From Punica granatum (lineage: Eukaryota > Streptophyta > Magnoliopsida > Myrtales > Lythraceae), in NCBI RefSeq assembly GCF_007655135.1, contig NC_045129.1, positions 18,388,274 to 18,452,273 of the forward strand: a stretch of 64,000 nt of DNA, given 5' to 3'. The notes under the pieces are model-generated. The model had not been told where the DNA came from. It ran no database searches and saw nothing but the letters and a program-made list of their open reading frames with translations. Shown one piece after another: positions 36,861-50,069 of the stretch. Position 1 is the stretch's first letter; the number at the start of each line of letters is the position of its first letter. The translations under genes and the position numbers were made by a program.

Positions 36861-37540
36861 GAACTGTGTGCTTGTCTTTACTTGGTCACATTGAAAGCGA
36901 ACGTTTCGTTGGTTAGTTGTACATTCGCATTACCTTCCCTTGAGATTTGACAGGCACCACTTTCTTTTGGATCTTCTGATCTTCCTTTGAACTCCTCGTG
37001 ATGCGATTCCCGCCAAGAATAACTAAAGGAACCCAAGATCGTTTCACGATCAGATTTGATTGACAAACCTTCGACCCGTTGTTTACGACATAAACAAGAA
37101 CCTTGGTATAATTGACCTCAATTTATTGTTTATTGCGAAATAAGAACTTCGATATAGGAAGACACCACAAACGGTGGTGGAAGCCATTTGATAAGTCGAT
37201 GATGAACGTTACGGAAATTTCCGATAAGTTCGAATTAGTTCTTCAAGAACCAAAGAGAATACTCTCACAATTTTCTGAATGTTCATTTTTCTTAAAAATT
37301 GACAAGATGAGTATATATAGACCAAAACTAATTCCTAATCTGGGCCATGTCTCATCGTAAAGTAAGGAAAATAAAATTTAAAGTATCTATAGAGATATAA
37401 CTTAATCTACAAAGATATGAAATCTAAATATTTCTATAATATCTCCATCAGATTTAAACTTAAAACAAATATGATGATATCCTTTCTTGATCTTCTACAA
37501 ATATTTTAGAAACTTATAGAAAATGACATTATCATGGGCT
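36861..37540 (-). mobile_element. Probable 3' LTR and 3' non-coding end of gypsy element D
   Basis: Lies just beyond the end of D's reading frame on the minus strand. It is non-coding and holds a TATATATA-type word near 37312-37320 with the look of an LTR promoter. Precise LTR ends could not be fixed because the partner 5' LTR is missing. Confidence 0.4.
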
Positions 37541-37649
37541 AATCCAAACTTGGCTGGAATCTTCTAGAACTTGAATTATGTTAATGCATCTTTGTTCACG
37601 TGGTTCATGTCCAATGGGCCTCCACGAATTTGCTTGAGTCCAAACTTCT

Positions 37650-38836
37650 TAAATCAGGCCGTTGAGTTCATTTGTACACTTCTTTGCTCGTGCACGCGTA
37701 ACCGGTCCAATTGGAACTTGAACTGCATCCCTTGAAATCGTGCTACAATTTGCATCATTCCCCTTCTCTTGAAATGGATTTGCCCTCCAAATCATCACCT
37801 ACATCAAAAGGAAGCAAATCAGCAACATTAAAAGTAGCATTTACATTGTACTCACCAAGTAAGTCTAGTTTGTAAGCGTTGTTATTAATGCGTTCTAGGA
37901 CTTGAAAAGGACCATCCCCTCTTGGAAGCAATTTGGAATGTTTTTGCACCGGAAATCTCTCTTTCCTCATATGCAACCAAACCCAATCTTCGGGTTCAAA
38001 AATCAGCTTATGACGCCCATTATTGGCGTGTTTTGCATACTGCTCCGTTCTTCGCTCTATGTTGAGTCTTGCTTTCTCATGAATCTACTTGACAAATTCA
38101 GCTTTCTTTTTACCATCTAAATTAACATGCTCAGTCAAAGGTAAATGAGATAAATCCAATGGAGTTAAATGATTAAATCCATAAATAATTTCAAATGGTG
38201 AAAATTTAGTAGCATAATGAACAAATCTGTTATAAGCAAACTCAACATGTGATAAACACTCTTCCCATGTTTTGATGTTCTTTTTAATGATTGCTCTCAA
38301 TAGCAGACAAAGTCCTATTTACTACTTCAGTTTGACATCAGTTTGTGGGTGACAAGTAGTAGAAAATAATAGCTTAGTACCTAACTTACACCACAAAGTC
38401 TTCCAAAAATAGCCCAAGAACTTAGCATCTCTATCCGAAACAATTGTTCTAAGCATGCCATGTAACCTCACAATCTCCTTAAAGAACAAATCAGCAACAT
38501 GCAAAGTATCATCCGTTTTGTGACATGGAATAAAGTGTGCCATCTTAGAAAATCTATCTATAACCACAAAAATTGAATCTCTCCCACGTTTAATCATAGG
38601 TAATCCTAAGACAAAATCCATTGAAATATCAATCAAATGCTCACTAGGAATAGGTAAAGAAGTACACAAACCGTTAGGTTACACTTTGGATTTAGCTTGC
38701 CTACATGTGACACATTTATCACAAATTCTCTCAACATCTCTTTTCATATGTGGCCAATAGAAGTATTCTTGCAAAATAGCTAAAGTCTTTGCAACTCCAA
38801 AATGTCATATTAATCCCCCACCATGAGATTCCTGCA
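37650..38836 (-). pseudogene. Gypsy element D: integrase (decayed)
   Basis: Read leftwards from 38836: a damaged zinc-binding head interrupted by stops; then the catalytic core with [10 protein letters not shown] and [17 protein letters not shown] (first Asp), [14 protein letters not shown] (second Asp) and the PQTD block before the expected Glu; then [21 protein letters not shown]; then a C-terminal segment (GPFQVLERINNNAYKLDL, FNVADLLPFDVGDDL) and a tail reading VPIGPVTRARAKK that ends in a stop at 37650-37652. Several in-frame stops and frameshifts make it non-functional. It would have inserted the element's cDNA. Lineage is Ty3/gypsy; a chromodomain was not seen. Confidence 0.85.
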
Positions 38837-39606
38837 CTAATAACTCATTAAAGGAATAATTAGGCACGCATAATTTATTCTCTCGAAACAGGAACCCATC
38901 ATGCCTAAAGACTTACAACAAGGGGTTTCCTCATAAGCCCGATATTCCTCACAAAATTCATGGTCATCAGTATATAAATTTTTAATATGCTCAAAACCAA
39001 GCAATTTTGCATCTAGTGTAGAGAGTAATGCATACCTGCGAGAAAGTGCATCGGCGACCACATTCTCCTTACCTTGCTTATATCGAATGACGTATAGAAA
39101 CGTCTCAATGAACTCCACCCATCGAGCATGCCTTTTGTTTAGCTTGTGTTGGCCCTTCAAGTGTTTCAAGGACTCATGATCGGTGTGAATCACGAACTTT
39201 TTAGGCCATAGGTAGTGCTGCCACGTCTTTAAAGCTCGAACCGATGCATACAACTCCTTATCATAAGTTGGGTAGTTTAAGGCTGCCTCGCTTAGTTTTT
39301 CACTGAAATAAGCAATTGTTCGTCCTTCCTGCGTAAAAACTACACATATACCAACACCTGAAGCATCACATTCAATCTCAAAAGTTTTTGAAAAGTTAGA
39401 TAAAGACAATAAATGAGCGTTGGTCAGCTTCTCTTTGATTAGCTGAAACGTCTTCTCTTGTTCTTCTCCCCATCTAAATCCAATGTTCTTCTTGATCACT
39501 TCAGTAAGTGATGCGGCTATGCTACTAAAGTCCTTCACGAACCGCCGGTAAAAACTAGCAAGTCCATGAAAACTACGACCATTACCTAGACTTGTGGGAC
39601 TAGGCC
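38837..39606 (-). pseudogene. Gypsy element D: RNase H domain
   Basis: Encodes on the minus strand the RT connection and RNase [82 protein letters not shown] and VVADALSRR, all standard Ty3/gypsy landmarks in normal order. Continuous over 233 codons to a stop at the right side of the integrase head, but separated from the RT by stops at about 39540-39610. Confidence 0.9.
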
Positions 39607-39610
39607 ACTC

Positions 39611-40612
39611 TTAGATTGCACGTACCTTTTTTTCATCAAACTGTATACCTTGTGCACTAACAACAAATCCCAAAAATATAAGCTTATCGATGCAAAAGGT
39701 ATACTTCTTCATATTAGCAAATAACTTTTCCTTCCTAAGCACATCTAAACCAGATTTCAAATGTACCTTATGATCATCCAAGTTTTTGCTATAAACGAGT
39801 ATATCATCAAAGTAGACAACAACAAATCTACCGATAAATGCATGCAAAACATGATTCATAAGTCTCATAAAAGTGCTCGGAGCATTAGTCAAACCAAAAG
39901 GCATAACTAATCATTCATACAAATCATATTTTGTTTTAAAGGCAGTTTTCCATTCATCTCATTCTTTCATTCTAATCTGATGATAACCACTCTTTAAATC
40001 AATTTTTGAAAAAACACAAGAACCATGTAACTCATTTAACATATCATCTAAGCGAGGAATATGATGATGATACTTTACCGTTATGTTGTTGATTGCTCGG
40101 CAATCAACACACATTCTCCACGTCCCATCCTTCTTAGGTACAAGTATAACCGGAACAGTGCATGAGCTCATACTTTCCCTCATGTACCCTTTCTCCAACA
40201 ACTCACTTATCTGCCGTTGAAGCTCCTTTGTCTCCTCAGGATTGCTCCTATAGGTTGGTTGGTTTGGAATTGTTACACCGGGAACAAAATCAATTTGATG
40301 TTCAATCCCTCGGATTAAAGGTAACCCAGGTGGTGTTTCCTCGGGAAAGACATCCTCATACTCTTGCAAAAGAGAAACAACAGAACTAGGCAGAGTGAGG
40401 TCAAGTTTGCTAGTGTTGAAAAATGCTTCTTTGTATAAAAGCACAATCATTGGCTGATTTGAAAACATTACTTGCTTAATTTCACTCATTTTTGCATAGA
40501 AATTCTTTTGTTTTCTCTTTGATTTTCGTTCAATGGCCGAATTTATGATTTTCTTTTTCTCTCTCATTTTTCTCGGCCTCTCTTTGATTTTTACTCTCTT
40601 TCTTTTGATCAC
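39611..40612 (-). pseudogene. Gypsy element D: reverse transcriptase
   Basis: Minus-strand frame with a Lys-rich linker, then RT blocks in order: YEDVFPEETPPGLPL, EHQIDFVPG, ELLEKGYMRES, PVILVPKKDGTWRMCVDCR, FSKIDLKSGYHQIR, then after two stops near 39905-39958 [20 protein letters not shown], the catalytic [13 protein letters not shown] (YFDD box) and [11 protein letters not shown]. This is the usual gypsy order. The stops in the palm region and the missing continuity with RNase H show that it is dead. Confidence 0.9.
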
Positions 40613-41366
40613 TCTCGTTTTGCAATCTCACTTGATCCTCATATACTTGCCGCGGTGTCAATGGTACAAGAGTGATTAATCGTTAATTAAGTACAAATGA
40701 GTATTTGTTTGTAAAGCCATCATGCTTCACACGCCTATCAAACTGCTATGGACGCCCTAGCAACAAGTGTCCTGCTTGTATTGGTACTACATCACACAAC
40801 ACTTCATCTTCGTATTTACCAATTCGAAATGCAACTAACACCTGCTTGTTCACCCTTATCTCACCACTATCATTTAACCATTGCAGCTTGTACGGCTTAG
40901 GGTGCTTCAACATGGACAGTCCCAATTTTTCCACTACTGTTGTGCTTGAGGCATTAGTACAACTACCACCATCAATAATCACACTACATACCTTGTCTTT
41001 GATGTAGCACCTAGTGTGAAAGATGTTCTCCCGCTGCACTTCTTCAACTCCTTTTGTTTGCAAACTCAATGCTCTCATTGCCAGCAATGTCAATGCATCA
41101 GGGGCTAAATATTCCTCCTCGGAAACATCCTCTAATGGGGGCATGTCATCGGTGTCGGAATCATCATTGTCAGTCACAATTTCACCATTGTCTCGCATCA
41201 CTATGACTCGCTTGTTTGGGCATTGACTTGTTATGTGTCCCCTGCCTTGGCATTTAAAACACTTAATGTCACGATTCCAGGAGATAGAAGTGTCGGTTTT
41301 ACCTGAGGAAGCCGATTGCTTCTTGCTTTTGCTCGGTTTTCGACTTCGACGTGGATTGCTTCTCAT
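40613..41366 (-). pseudogene. Gypsy element D: zinc knuckle and aspartic protease
   Basis: Minus strand, reading leftwards from 41366: a basic Ser/Lys-rich linker, a CCHC zinc knuckle CFKCQGRGHITSQC, an acidic spacer (DNDDSDTDDMPPLEDVSEEE), then the aspartic protease with active-site VIIDGGSCTNASS and the distal LLLGRP motif near 40746, followed by a stop and eroded linker. The catalytic triad is DGG as in many plant gypsy proteases. Confidence 0.9.
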
Positions 41367-42175
41367 CTTTCTTCCATTGATTCAGTTTCCCAGTGGATGT
41401 GCTTGGACTTTGGCTTGCACATGTACTGCCCCTCCTCTTGAATTGGTTCTCAATCTTTATAACCATGTGAACCATATCCTCCAACTCCACATAATGTTGT
41501 AATTCCACAGCATTTTGAATTTCTCGGTTCAATCCCGTCAAAAATCTTGCCATAGTAGCCTCCCGATCATTCTTTACATTTGCTCTAATCATGGCCACTT
41601 CCATCTCCTTACAATATTCCTCTACACTCCGGTTACCTTGTCTAAGACTTTGCAACTTATTATACAACTCTCGGTAGTAATAACAAGGAACAAATCGCTT
41701 CTTCATCACCCTTTTCATTTCCTCTCACGTATCTATAGGTGGCTCTCTATTTCTTCGCCTATTTATCACCAATTGATCCCACCAGACAATTGCATAATCC
41801 GAGAATTCAATTGCTGCCAATTTGACTTTCTTAAGCTCGGAATAACTATAACAATCAAATACAAACTCTACCTTTTTCTTCCACTCAAGGTATGCTTCGA
41901 GATCATTCTTTCCTTGGAACGATGAGATTTTCATCTTAATAATATCCAAGTTATTGATTTCCCGATTCCTAACTTCTCTAAACCGCCCTCCACGTCCCTA
42001 TTACTAACAACTGAATCCCCGATCATCTTCTTCATCAAAACCAGCCCCATAATTCTCTTAATCTTCAATCCTCACTTCCCTCGGTTGAACTCTTTCCCTC
42101 CTACGTGCATTGGGAGCGTTTCGTGGCTGCTCCACATGTGTGTTCTCCATCTGATCTATCCGTTCATGAACTTGC
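41299..42175 (-). pseudogene. Gypsy element D: gag (5' part lost)
   Basis: Minus-strand Gag: ISSFQGKNDLEAYLEWKKK, WWDQLV, PPIDT then a stop, FVPCYYYRELYNKLQSLRQG, SVEEYCKEMEV, RFLTGLNREIQNAVEL, the canonical Retrotrans_gag order. At the right side the frame continues as VHERIDQMENTHVEQPRNA and is cut at 42175 by the end of a foreign LTR (C). Frameshifts near 41300-41360 separate it from the zinc knuckle. Confidence 0.85.
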
Positions 42176-44881
42176 TGTACGGACCCGAATGTGCTCTCGT
42201 TGGGGCCCGCATGCGTGCGACCGAATCGCACGGCTTGGGAGTGTCCACCTTCCCGGGGAACGCATGACGGACACACGTGAGAAGGAGTTGCCACTACATG
42301 TTTTTGACTCGAAGGTCGAGGGCTGGTAAGTTACCCGGGTCTAGGGGTATGAAACACCTAGTTTTGCTAAGGCACTGATTATGTGGATCCAGAAAGTCCA
42401 TGTTCGGGGGTTTATGTTACGTGCGGGCCAATATCCCACACGCCCTTTTGGTACTCTGGTTTGCTAGGCTTGCTGTTTTTATTTACCGTGTGAATTAGGC
42501 TGCGCTCGGTGTACACGTTTTGACACCGAAAATTCAGTGAACTAAACGATATCGGTTGAGAAGCTGAGAGAGAAGTAGACCCGTGTGACGGGGAATCGGT
42601 TCACAATCTTGCGTTATAGTTCATCAAACTATGATGTTTGAATTCCTGCGTGAACCGAAATCGCGAAATCTTGGGATTACTCTTGTCTGGGCAAACATTT
42701 GACCGATTCGATTTATTCGACTCTCGGACCGTTCACTCACTGATTGTGATTCTTACAAAATGAATGTACAAAGTAAATCCTTACAATGCTCTCAAAAATA
42801 ATAAATACAAATTACAAATGATTGAATCCCAATAAGTTCGCATTCGGTTATTATTCCACTCCGACTCGTCGTGAGTTCAGAGAAAAATCGAAAACTGAAA
42901 TTCAAATGTGCTCTCAGTGAATGGGCCGTTGGACCCCGTGACTGATGGTTAGGGCGTTGAACCTTAAGTGTGATGTGTCCTATGGGTCAGGCTCGACTTG
43001 CATGGACAAACAAGAGCAGAAAAATAACAAATAGCATACATATTACAGACAATGTGTTTATTATTGCCAAATGTACGTGGATTAACAAGTTATTAACCCA
43101 TGTGTATTTTTGTAAGCAAATGCCATATGTTAAACATACAAAAGTGTGTAAAGCATTTTGCATTCAGCTTTGTTTCAAGGACTTGACAGATATGATATCT
43201 ATAGTCAAATCCTTTGTGTGTGTATCGCTTTTATAGTTGTTTTGTATTGTGACACTGAAATTCCACTGAATTCACCAAACTTGTGTTTTGACTTTAGATT
43301 TGGAATTTAGAATTCCACCTAACCATTATCTAGTGTCTGGTTAGGTCGAGTGAAAGGTTAATCAGTATTTTGCATGTTTTGTGACAGAGATAATCGTTCT
43401 AGTTACCCAAGTTTACAATAGAATGACAGAAACTCATTAGTGGATAAGAAAAGGCTTTGCAGATGAACCTGCACCTAAACAAGTATCCTATTCTTATCTT
43501 GATACCGTAGTGTTTCTGTCAAGCTAACTCTAGGGGTGTCGCTAAATTGTGAAAAGACGATTTTGCCCTTTATTTGAAAATTATTTTCAGAAAAGTGAAA
43601 CATCGCAGTGCGAGCCACCTCGGCCTGTAGCCGGTGTCGACCAATTCCCTGGATCATCTAGGGTTTTGCAAGAACCCCGAAAAAGCCAAGGAAACGGTCG
43701 ATCTAATCGGAAGTGATCTAGAAAGATCTTATGTATCCTGACTTGAGTTACTTGAAATCAGGTAAAAACTCAAGTTGAGACACAAAAGTCCTTTCTAGAC
43801 GTCCGTGCTACATCGGACTGCGCGTTTCGGGTTTTGAAATACGAGTTTTGAAAAGGGCATTAACGTCATTTGACAACTCATCGACTCAAGTTATCAGTTA
43901 ATTGCCAATTCATGCAATATTTGTCAGTGTGAAGTGGGTTTAATCATATGAGCGTCTCGATTAATCCATTCGTGGATTACAACTTAAAATTAAATGCCGA
44001 ATGCAGTAAATGTGCAGGTTATAGACAATCAGACAGATCATAAATTGATCCACTGAATGAAGTATGAATACCCAAAATGCTTAATTTTAATAAAAACAAT
44101 TCATGACACGACGACTAAGACGGGTGCAGGAAGGTCGAGGATAATTTGGTCAAAATGACCAAAATACCATCGGAACCCAAATGGCCCCGAAAGAGTCATC
44201 GATACATGAATTCATGCATTTTTGCTTTAAAAACAATGTTTTAAAGACAATTTTTATGAGAGATTTGCGATGATATTGAAATTGTAATTTTGCACAAAAT
44301 CAGAGAAATGGATTTCATCGAGGTAAAGAGACCGTTCTTGACCCGAATAAGGTCGAGGAACTTTCGACTCTTTCCTCTTGGGAATAGCCGTGGGTTTTCT
44401 TGACCCGTTTCGAGTTTCAAGCGTTCTCTTTAACCCGATTTCGATTATTTCTCACATGCTCAAACATTAAACACGATAAATAACACGTATTTAACAAAGC
44501 CGATATTGCCATGAGTTTGGAAAACGCATTCAAGCATACAAACATGCACAAACACGTTATTTATGCAATCGATAAAACGATACCGGCTCCATGGACGCGG
44601 GAAAACATAAAGATTCAGGAAACAATTTAAATCGGGGCAAGGAAACCACTCTTGACCCGAAAAGGTCAAGAATACCCCTCGGTTACCTCTCCAAGAGATT
44701 AATCCGAGAGGTATCTCGGCTTTTTCGGGTCGAGATGGTTTCCTCGACTTCAATTTAAACATTTTTCGACATGCTAGCACGTTAAATGATGATAAAGATG
44801 GATGATATAATAATGAAGTTGCATAAAAATTAAATCTTGGAAGTAAAACATGCTTAAAACCACTTATAACTCCGTAAACAC
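42176..44881 (-). mobile_element. Tat/Ogre-like LTR (C), interrupted
   Basis: Aligns nearly end to end with 60977-63645: TGTACGGACCCGAATGT at the start, GTGAGAAGGAGTTGCCACTA, TTACCCGGGTCTAGGGGTAT, TTTTGACACCGAAAATTC, TAACCATTATCTAGTGT, and AAATTAAATCTTGGAAGT near the end. It is also the inverse of the distal half of the 44882-50048 LTR. The left edge abuts the gag of D with no PBS, so it is the outer end of a 3' LTR. At 44881 the homology stops exactly where the plus-strand LTR of A starts. The rest of C would lie beyond A, outside or lost. Confidence 0.85.
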
Positions 44882-46038
44882 TGTCAGCACCTCATTTTGG
44901 CCCACCGGCTTCCTACACGAGAATCCCCGACCAAAGCTCGGGTTACTATTCATCACCCGGCAATCGGAGGCGAACATGGAGGCATGAATGACAAAAGAAA
45001 GCAGGGTCCAATAAGAGAACATGAGAAGGCAATCGGAAGAGCAAACGGACGACAAGTCTCGAAGCAACAGGAGCCGGCACTGTGGCACTATTCATCACCG
45101 AATCACCGAAGCATCGAAAGGTGCCCAATGTGGGGCTCTAAAAATCCCTCTTGGTGCCAAAGTGACCAATCACACGTCCGAGAGCATTTCGGAGGCATCA
45201 TGCTTGAGCCGAGACACTCCCGAACTCTCACAGACGCCTTTTCTAACAGGGCTCCCGAAGGACCCGGTCCACGGACAAGTAAACGGCACCCGGGAACGGG
45301 CCTACACACATCCAAGGACCACCAAGACCATGGAACAAGCTTCGGACCGCCTTTCGGGGCTCGTCTTGATCTCCCGAGTGATTCCCGACTCGGAAAAGGG
45401 CCCCTTTCAGACGGGATCCAGCGCTCGGAGCTCATTCGGTGGAAAATTGACGTCCGAGTTTCACACCACTCACTCCCTACAACTCCTAGGACTTGGGGAA
45501 TCGTTTCGCCTCGGGCCAAGCAAGTCAGTTGGGTCTCCCGAGTGACATGTCAGTGGTCGCGAGCGCCCCTCGGCAAGTCTTCGGGACACATTCATGGAAA
45601 ACAGAGATCACAGCGGTCCCCGAACATCTCGAGACACTCGGGAAACACTGAGAAAGCCCCGGTCCTGAGTCCCTAGGTCTCCCCCGGCAAACGGGCTTCG
45701 GTCAGGGACGGCGAGCCAACGATCCCGCGCAGGACAAAAAGCTCACCGAGACAAGCACTACAATGCACAAAGGAGCAATCGGAGAACGGGGACGGTTAAT
45801 TCCTCTCTGAATGCCCAAACGGGACAAAACCAGCTCTCGAGGCGCCGAGTCGTCCGAACATTCGTTCACATGATATATGGCGATATTAGGCTCATTCAAA
45901 TCCTCTTCGTGCAAGCGTTCCAAATCTATTAATTAATCGGATATCGGAGATCGGACGCGCGTTCAATCAAGTCTCAAGCTTTTTTCGGCTTTTCTCTTAG
46001 TCGAATGGGACCCACAGCTTAGCCAAGCCAAGCCGCCG

Positions 46039-46107
46039 AGCCGTGGCTCAACCCCAAGCCACGGCTCAATCCCTCAAGCCGCGGCTCGGCCGCAATTAGC
46101 CGCGGCT
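46039..46107. promoter_or_regulatory. Phased array of four 10-bp palindromic boxes in U3
   Basis: AGCCGTGGCT at 46039, AGCCACGGCT at 46057, AGCCGCGGCT at 46077 and again at 46098. Start-to-start distances are 18, 20 and 21 bases, about two helical turns. The array ends about 236 bases upstream of the TATA box and is repeated with identical spacing in the 3' LTR. Possibly a transcription-factor array; function is inference. Confidence 0.5.
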
Positions 46108-46342
46108 AATCCCTCAATCCAACGGCTCCATGCTTCCCCCCACCACAAATTCAAATTCTTCTTACACTTCTTACACATCCATCACTTCCTATCATCCATC
46201 CATCACCCCCATCACTTCTCCTTTGCTTTCCCCACACTCGACATGACCCAAACCCCTCCCTAACCTCCATCAATTTTCGGCAGCCCTCACTTAGGCTCTC
46301 TAACCGCACTTAATTTCCCTTAATCGAGCCGTTAAGCTAGCC

Positions 46343-46349
46343 TATAAAG
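46343..46349 (+). promoter_or_regulatory. TATA box of the element A 5' LTR
   Basis: TATAAAG inside GCTAGCCTATAAAGC. The same context recurs in the 3' LTR at 59268. Transcription of the element would start about 30 bases downstream. Confidence 0.55.
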
Positions 46350-49300
46350 CCCCATTCATCATTAACCCTAATCACTTCTCCCACTTCACTCTCTCTCAAG
46401 CCAATTTCCCTCCAACAACCTCTCAAACTCCAGCCACTTCCAACATTTCCGTCCAGCCCTTGCCAAGGCCGAAACCGGCCAAAATCACCGGAAAACCACC
46501 CGGTATTCCGGTAACCACCCGACCCGACTCAAACCAAAAATCACCAAACTCCCTATCCTACATATTTCCCATCCCCTAAGTCCATTTCCTGGCTTCGTTT
46601 TTCCATTTGGAGCCTTCATCATCGCGGTCTGCCCGCACGAAGAATCGGGTCCCTAAACCGTTACCGAGTGCACACCGGACCTCCACGCGTGCCATTTCGC
46701 TCCACGACCTTGGCGAATCGTGCCGTCACGTCCAAAGGGTTCCTCACAACCCTCACCCTCCTCTGTGAAGAGGTGGTCACGATCTGAGGGCCGATCCACG
46801 GTGCACAACCTCCGTTCCACTTGTTTCTCCTTTACTGGGTTCCTATTTCTTTACCGAACTTTCTCTCACGGTTTCAAGCTTGTCCAGGGCTTGGCACATT
46901 CGAGACCACTCACGGACGTCTAGATCCGCCTCTTAGGAGTCCAACGAGCCCAATCTTGCATCGCGCCGTGGCCGGAGCTAGCGTGCCGACCCCGTTCTTC
47001 TCGAGTTGCCGCGGCTGCCCCCTCTTGGGTCACTCAACCCGTAGCTCCTAGCCGAGTCTTGCGACTCTCAAGACCGCTTCCTCGACTCTTTTCCTCATGC
47101 ATCGAGGCTAGGTAATGTCTCTTTACAACTCAGAGAAACTAGGATCCTTGATTTCCCGTTTGTATGAAATGTTTATGCGGTTGAAGGACCCGAATGCATG
47201 AAAACGTTACTTTTCCTTTTAGATCCGGACTTTCCCATGCACGCCATGCATTGTCACACGTTTATTTTTTTTTATATCACGACCATATGCCGTAAGAACA
47301 TGCATGCATAACGTGATCTGGTCTGAATCTAGGAGAATGAGGCGGATATAGACTCGAAAGAGCCAAGGAGCCTCTCGGCTGAGCCTCCTAGATGGAGGGC
47401 CGTGAGCCTCCTCGGCTCCTTTGGGTCCATAATCGTCTCATCCTTCCGGATTAGGCCACCTTCACGTTCGAGAAGTCTCTAACCGTGGCTAAGATATGAT
47501 TAAATGAAGGGAATGACTCGGCATCTAAGAGAAAGAGGCCTCGGAGGGTTCGGTTGCCCCAAGAGGACCCACGGTCATCCCTCTTGCTACGGGGACCGTA
47601 AGGTTCCTTAGGTCACCCGAAGCCCTAGGGCTCTTTTTCCTTGAGGCCGCGTGATTCCCGTGGGTTATTTCTGAGTTTATCGTTAAACGAGTTAATTTCG
47701 TCCATTGATTCCATGAATATGTAATTTTGAGTGCATCGTATGTTTATTTGTGCAAATCGGGGTCGTGTTGACGTCGATTTAATGAAATGTGGGTTATATC
47801 GTGTGCATATTACATGGTGCATGCAAGGGACGGTTAGGAACGACGTGAAAGACCCACCGAAACTCGAACCGGGTCAAGGAGTATTCGGCCGATCACCCTT
47901 GAGAGGTGGCCGAATCATCCGTGATCCCTTTGGAGTCTCGTTTGGTCTCTCTGTCTTTCTGAGGTCGATCCTTGGAATTGCTCGCAATTACATTTCCTTT
48001 TAATCGTTGTCTATGCGTTCATTACTTACTAGACTTGTTAGATCCAGATATTTCCCGTTAAAACCGTAACCGCAACGCGGAACAATAATCACCGAAGAAT
48101 CTCACAAACGGGCAAAGGGGACGCGTTATTTGATTAATTAAACTACTTGGATTAAATAATTGGATAAGTCAATTATTAATTCGTAAACGCATCGATGGTT
48201 CACGGAACGGCGGGGATGCTCTTTTACTTAAAAGATCACAATTTCAAAACATCGAGATACATGACACGAATAGGATCGGTGTCTAGCGGGTACTCGCGTG
48301 CTATGACTCAAGTCCGGGCCCAATTTGAGGCGGCTCGAGTCGAGACGTGTGAGTTCTTTTTAGACCCCTTCGTGTGATGCGATCTTCAATTTGCATACAA
48401 ACATCACAATTTTATTATCCAATGGCATAACCGTCATTCCGTGATTCACCGATACCCTAGGCGTTAGGGAGTTGGAAACACCTCGATCTATGAGCGGGAA
48501 AGGGCAACCCGTTCAGGTGCGAGTTTCATTCGTACAGCCCATTCCGTTCACTTTCGGTGTTTCTATCCCCCTATCGTAGATTCGGTGGTGAACATTTTAT
48601 TTCAATTACAAAACATGAAGAACCGGATTAATCATGCATTCGACTTAACCAAACATTAGATAATGGATAGGTGGAATGCTAGATTCCAATCTAGAGTCGA
48701 AACACGAGTTTGGTTAATTTGGTGAAACCGCAGTGTCACCTCACTGAATAAGAATTCTAAAAACAAACTCGTACATGTACTTGGCCTAGAATCATATCCT
48801 AACCCATCTCTTTGCTTGCCTAAGTTAGATACATTGTTTGTTAATCAACTCTGGTTAATAATCGATTAAATCACGTACACTCGACTTAATACACCACTTG
48901 TCTGTATTCACCGGTACTTGTCAATTATTGTCTGTTTATTGTCAGTTTTATCATTTTTCTTCTGTTTTCCATTTATTTTTACTAGTTTGTCGCGGTTCGG
49001 GCCCGAACCCATAGGTTACGTATTGCACGGGGTCCAACGCCCCAAATCATCGAACACGAGGTCCAACGCCTCCTAACTCACTGAGCGCGTGCAACCTGAG
49101 TGCGGAATGGGATCTAGCCTCGATTCACCATCATACTCCGAACATGGCCTATGTGGAAGGCAATTTGGATTGGATGTGTGAAATGTGTTTAGATATCACC
49201 CGGGAGCTCGATCGGTCCAACGGTTACAGTGGAAACTAATCGGTTCTCCTGCAAACCGTCGGTTCGATTGGACCCGACCCCCGGCTCTTTGAGCCCGCGT

Positions 49301-50051
49301 TGCCTTAATTTGTTTATCGGTCATTCAAAACACACGGTGAGCCGGAGCGGAATATTGCCCCAATGCAAACCGATCGGGATCCATTTACTTTATTTAGTTG
49401 TATTATGTAATTATTCGAGTGTACATTGTGAGAATCTTATTTGTACATCTACCCATTCATTTGTAAGGATCCCCGATCGGCAAGCGAGAGGTCCGAGTGT
49501 TGAACCGGTTAAGTTGGTCTATTAATGCCTAGAGACGAGTAAGCCCGAACACTCGCGGTTTCGGTTCACGCAGGGAGTCGACCGCTGTGGTTTGACAAAC
49601 TGTAAACATTAGGATAGTGAATCGATTCCTCGACGCATGAGCCTACTCGTCTTTTGGGTTTTTGGCCCAATTTGATCAATTCATCGACTTTACGGTGTCA
49701 AAACGGGCGAGTCAAGTGCAACCCTAAATCACGAGAGTAAATAAACAAAACGGCAGGCCTAGCAAACTAGAGTACCGAAAGGGCGTGCGGGATATAGGCC
49801 TGCACGTAATAGAACCCCCGAATCCGGAATTTTCGGTTCCATATGACCATTGCCTCAGTATTTAGGTGTACCTCGTACCCTTAGTCCCTGGCGACTCAAC
49901 GGCTCTCGACCTACGGGTCGTAAACAGTAAGTGGCGACTCCTTCTCACGTGCGTCCGTCGCGCGTCCCGGGAAGGTGGATACTCCCAAGCCGCGTTGCAT
50001 AGGCTTTGCGCATGCGTGCCCCGACGAGATGAAATTCGGGTGCGCACAGCT

Positions 50052-50069
50052 TGGCGACTCCACTGGGGA
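50052..50069 (+). other. Primer-binding site of element A
   Basis: TGGCGACTCCACTGGGGA lies three bases after the LTR end. Ogre elements use a tRNA-Arg primer with a site of this type (family knowledge). The same 18 bases occur in inverse at 60956-60973 for element B. Confidence 0.8.

Larger units (their letters stand above)
44882..50048 (+). mobile_element. 5' LTR of Tat/Ogre-like element A (~5.2 kb)
   Basis: Starts TGTCAGCACC and ends GTGCGCACA, followed at once by a PBS. The first ~1.85 kb are repeated as the 3' LTR at 57953-59638 (with about 185 bases fewer in the 3' copy), and the distal part is the inverse of LTRs C and B. LTRs over 5 kb are a hallmark of Ogre-type elements (family knowledge). 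The U3 part is GC-rich with a palindrome array (46039-46107) and a TATA box (46343). Long open frames on both strands in the first 800 bases are not conserved in the 3' LTR and are not called genes. Confidence 0.85.

Noticed and set aside
44897..45676. 259-codon open frame on the plus strand and a 138-codon frame opposite
   Set aside because: It lies inside the U3 of LTR A, has no domain, and is not open in the 3' LTR copy. GC-rich sequence gives long chance frames.
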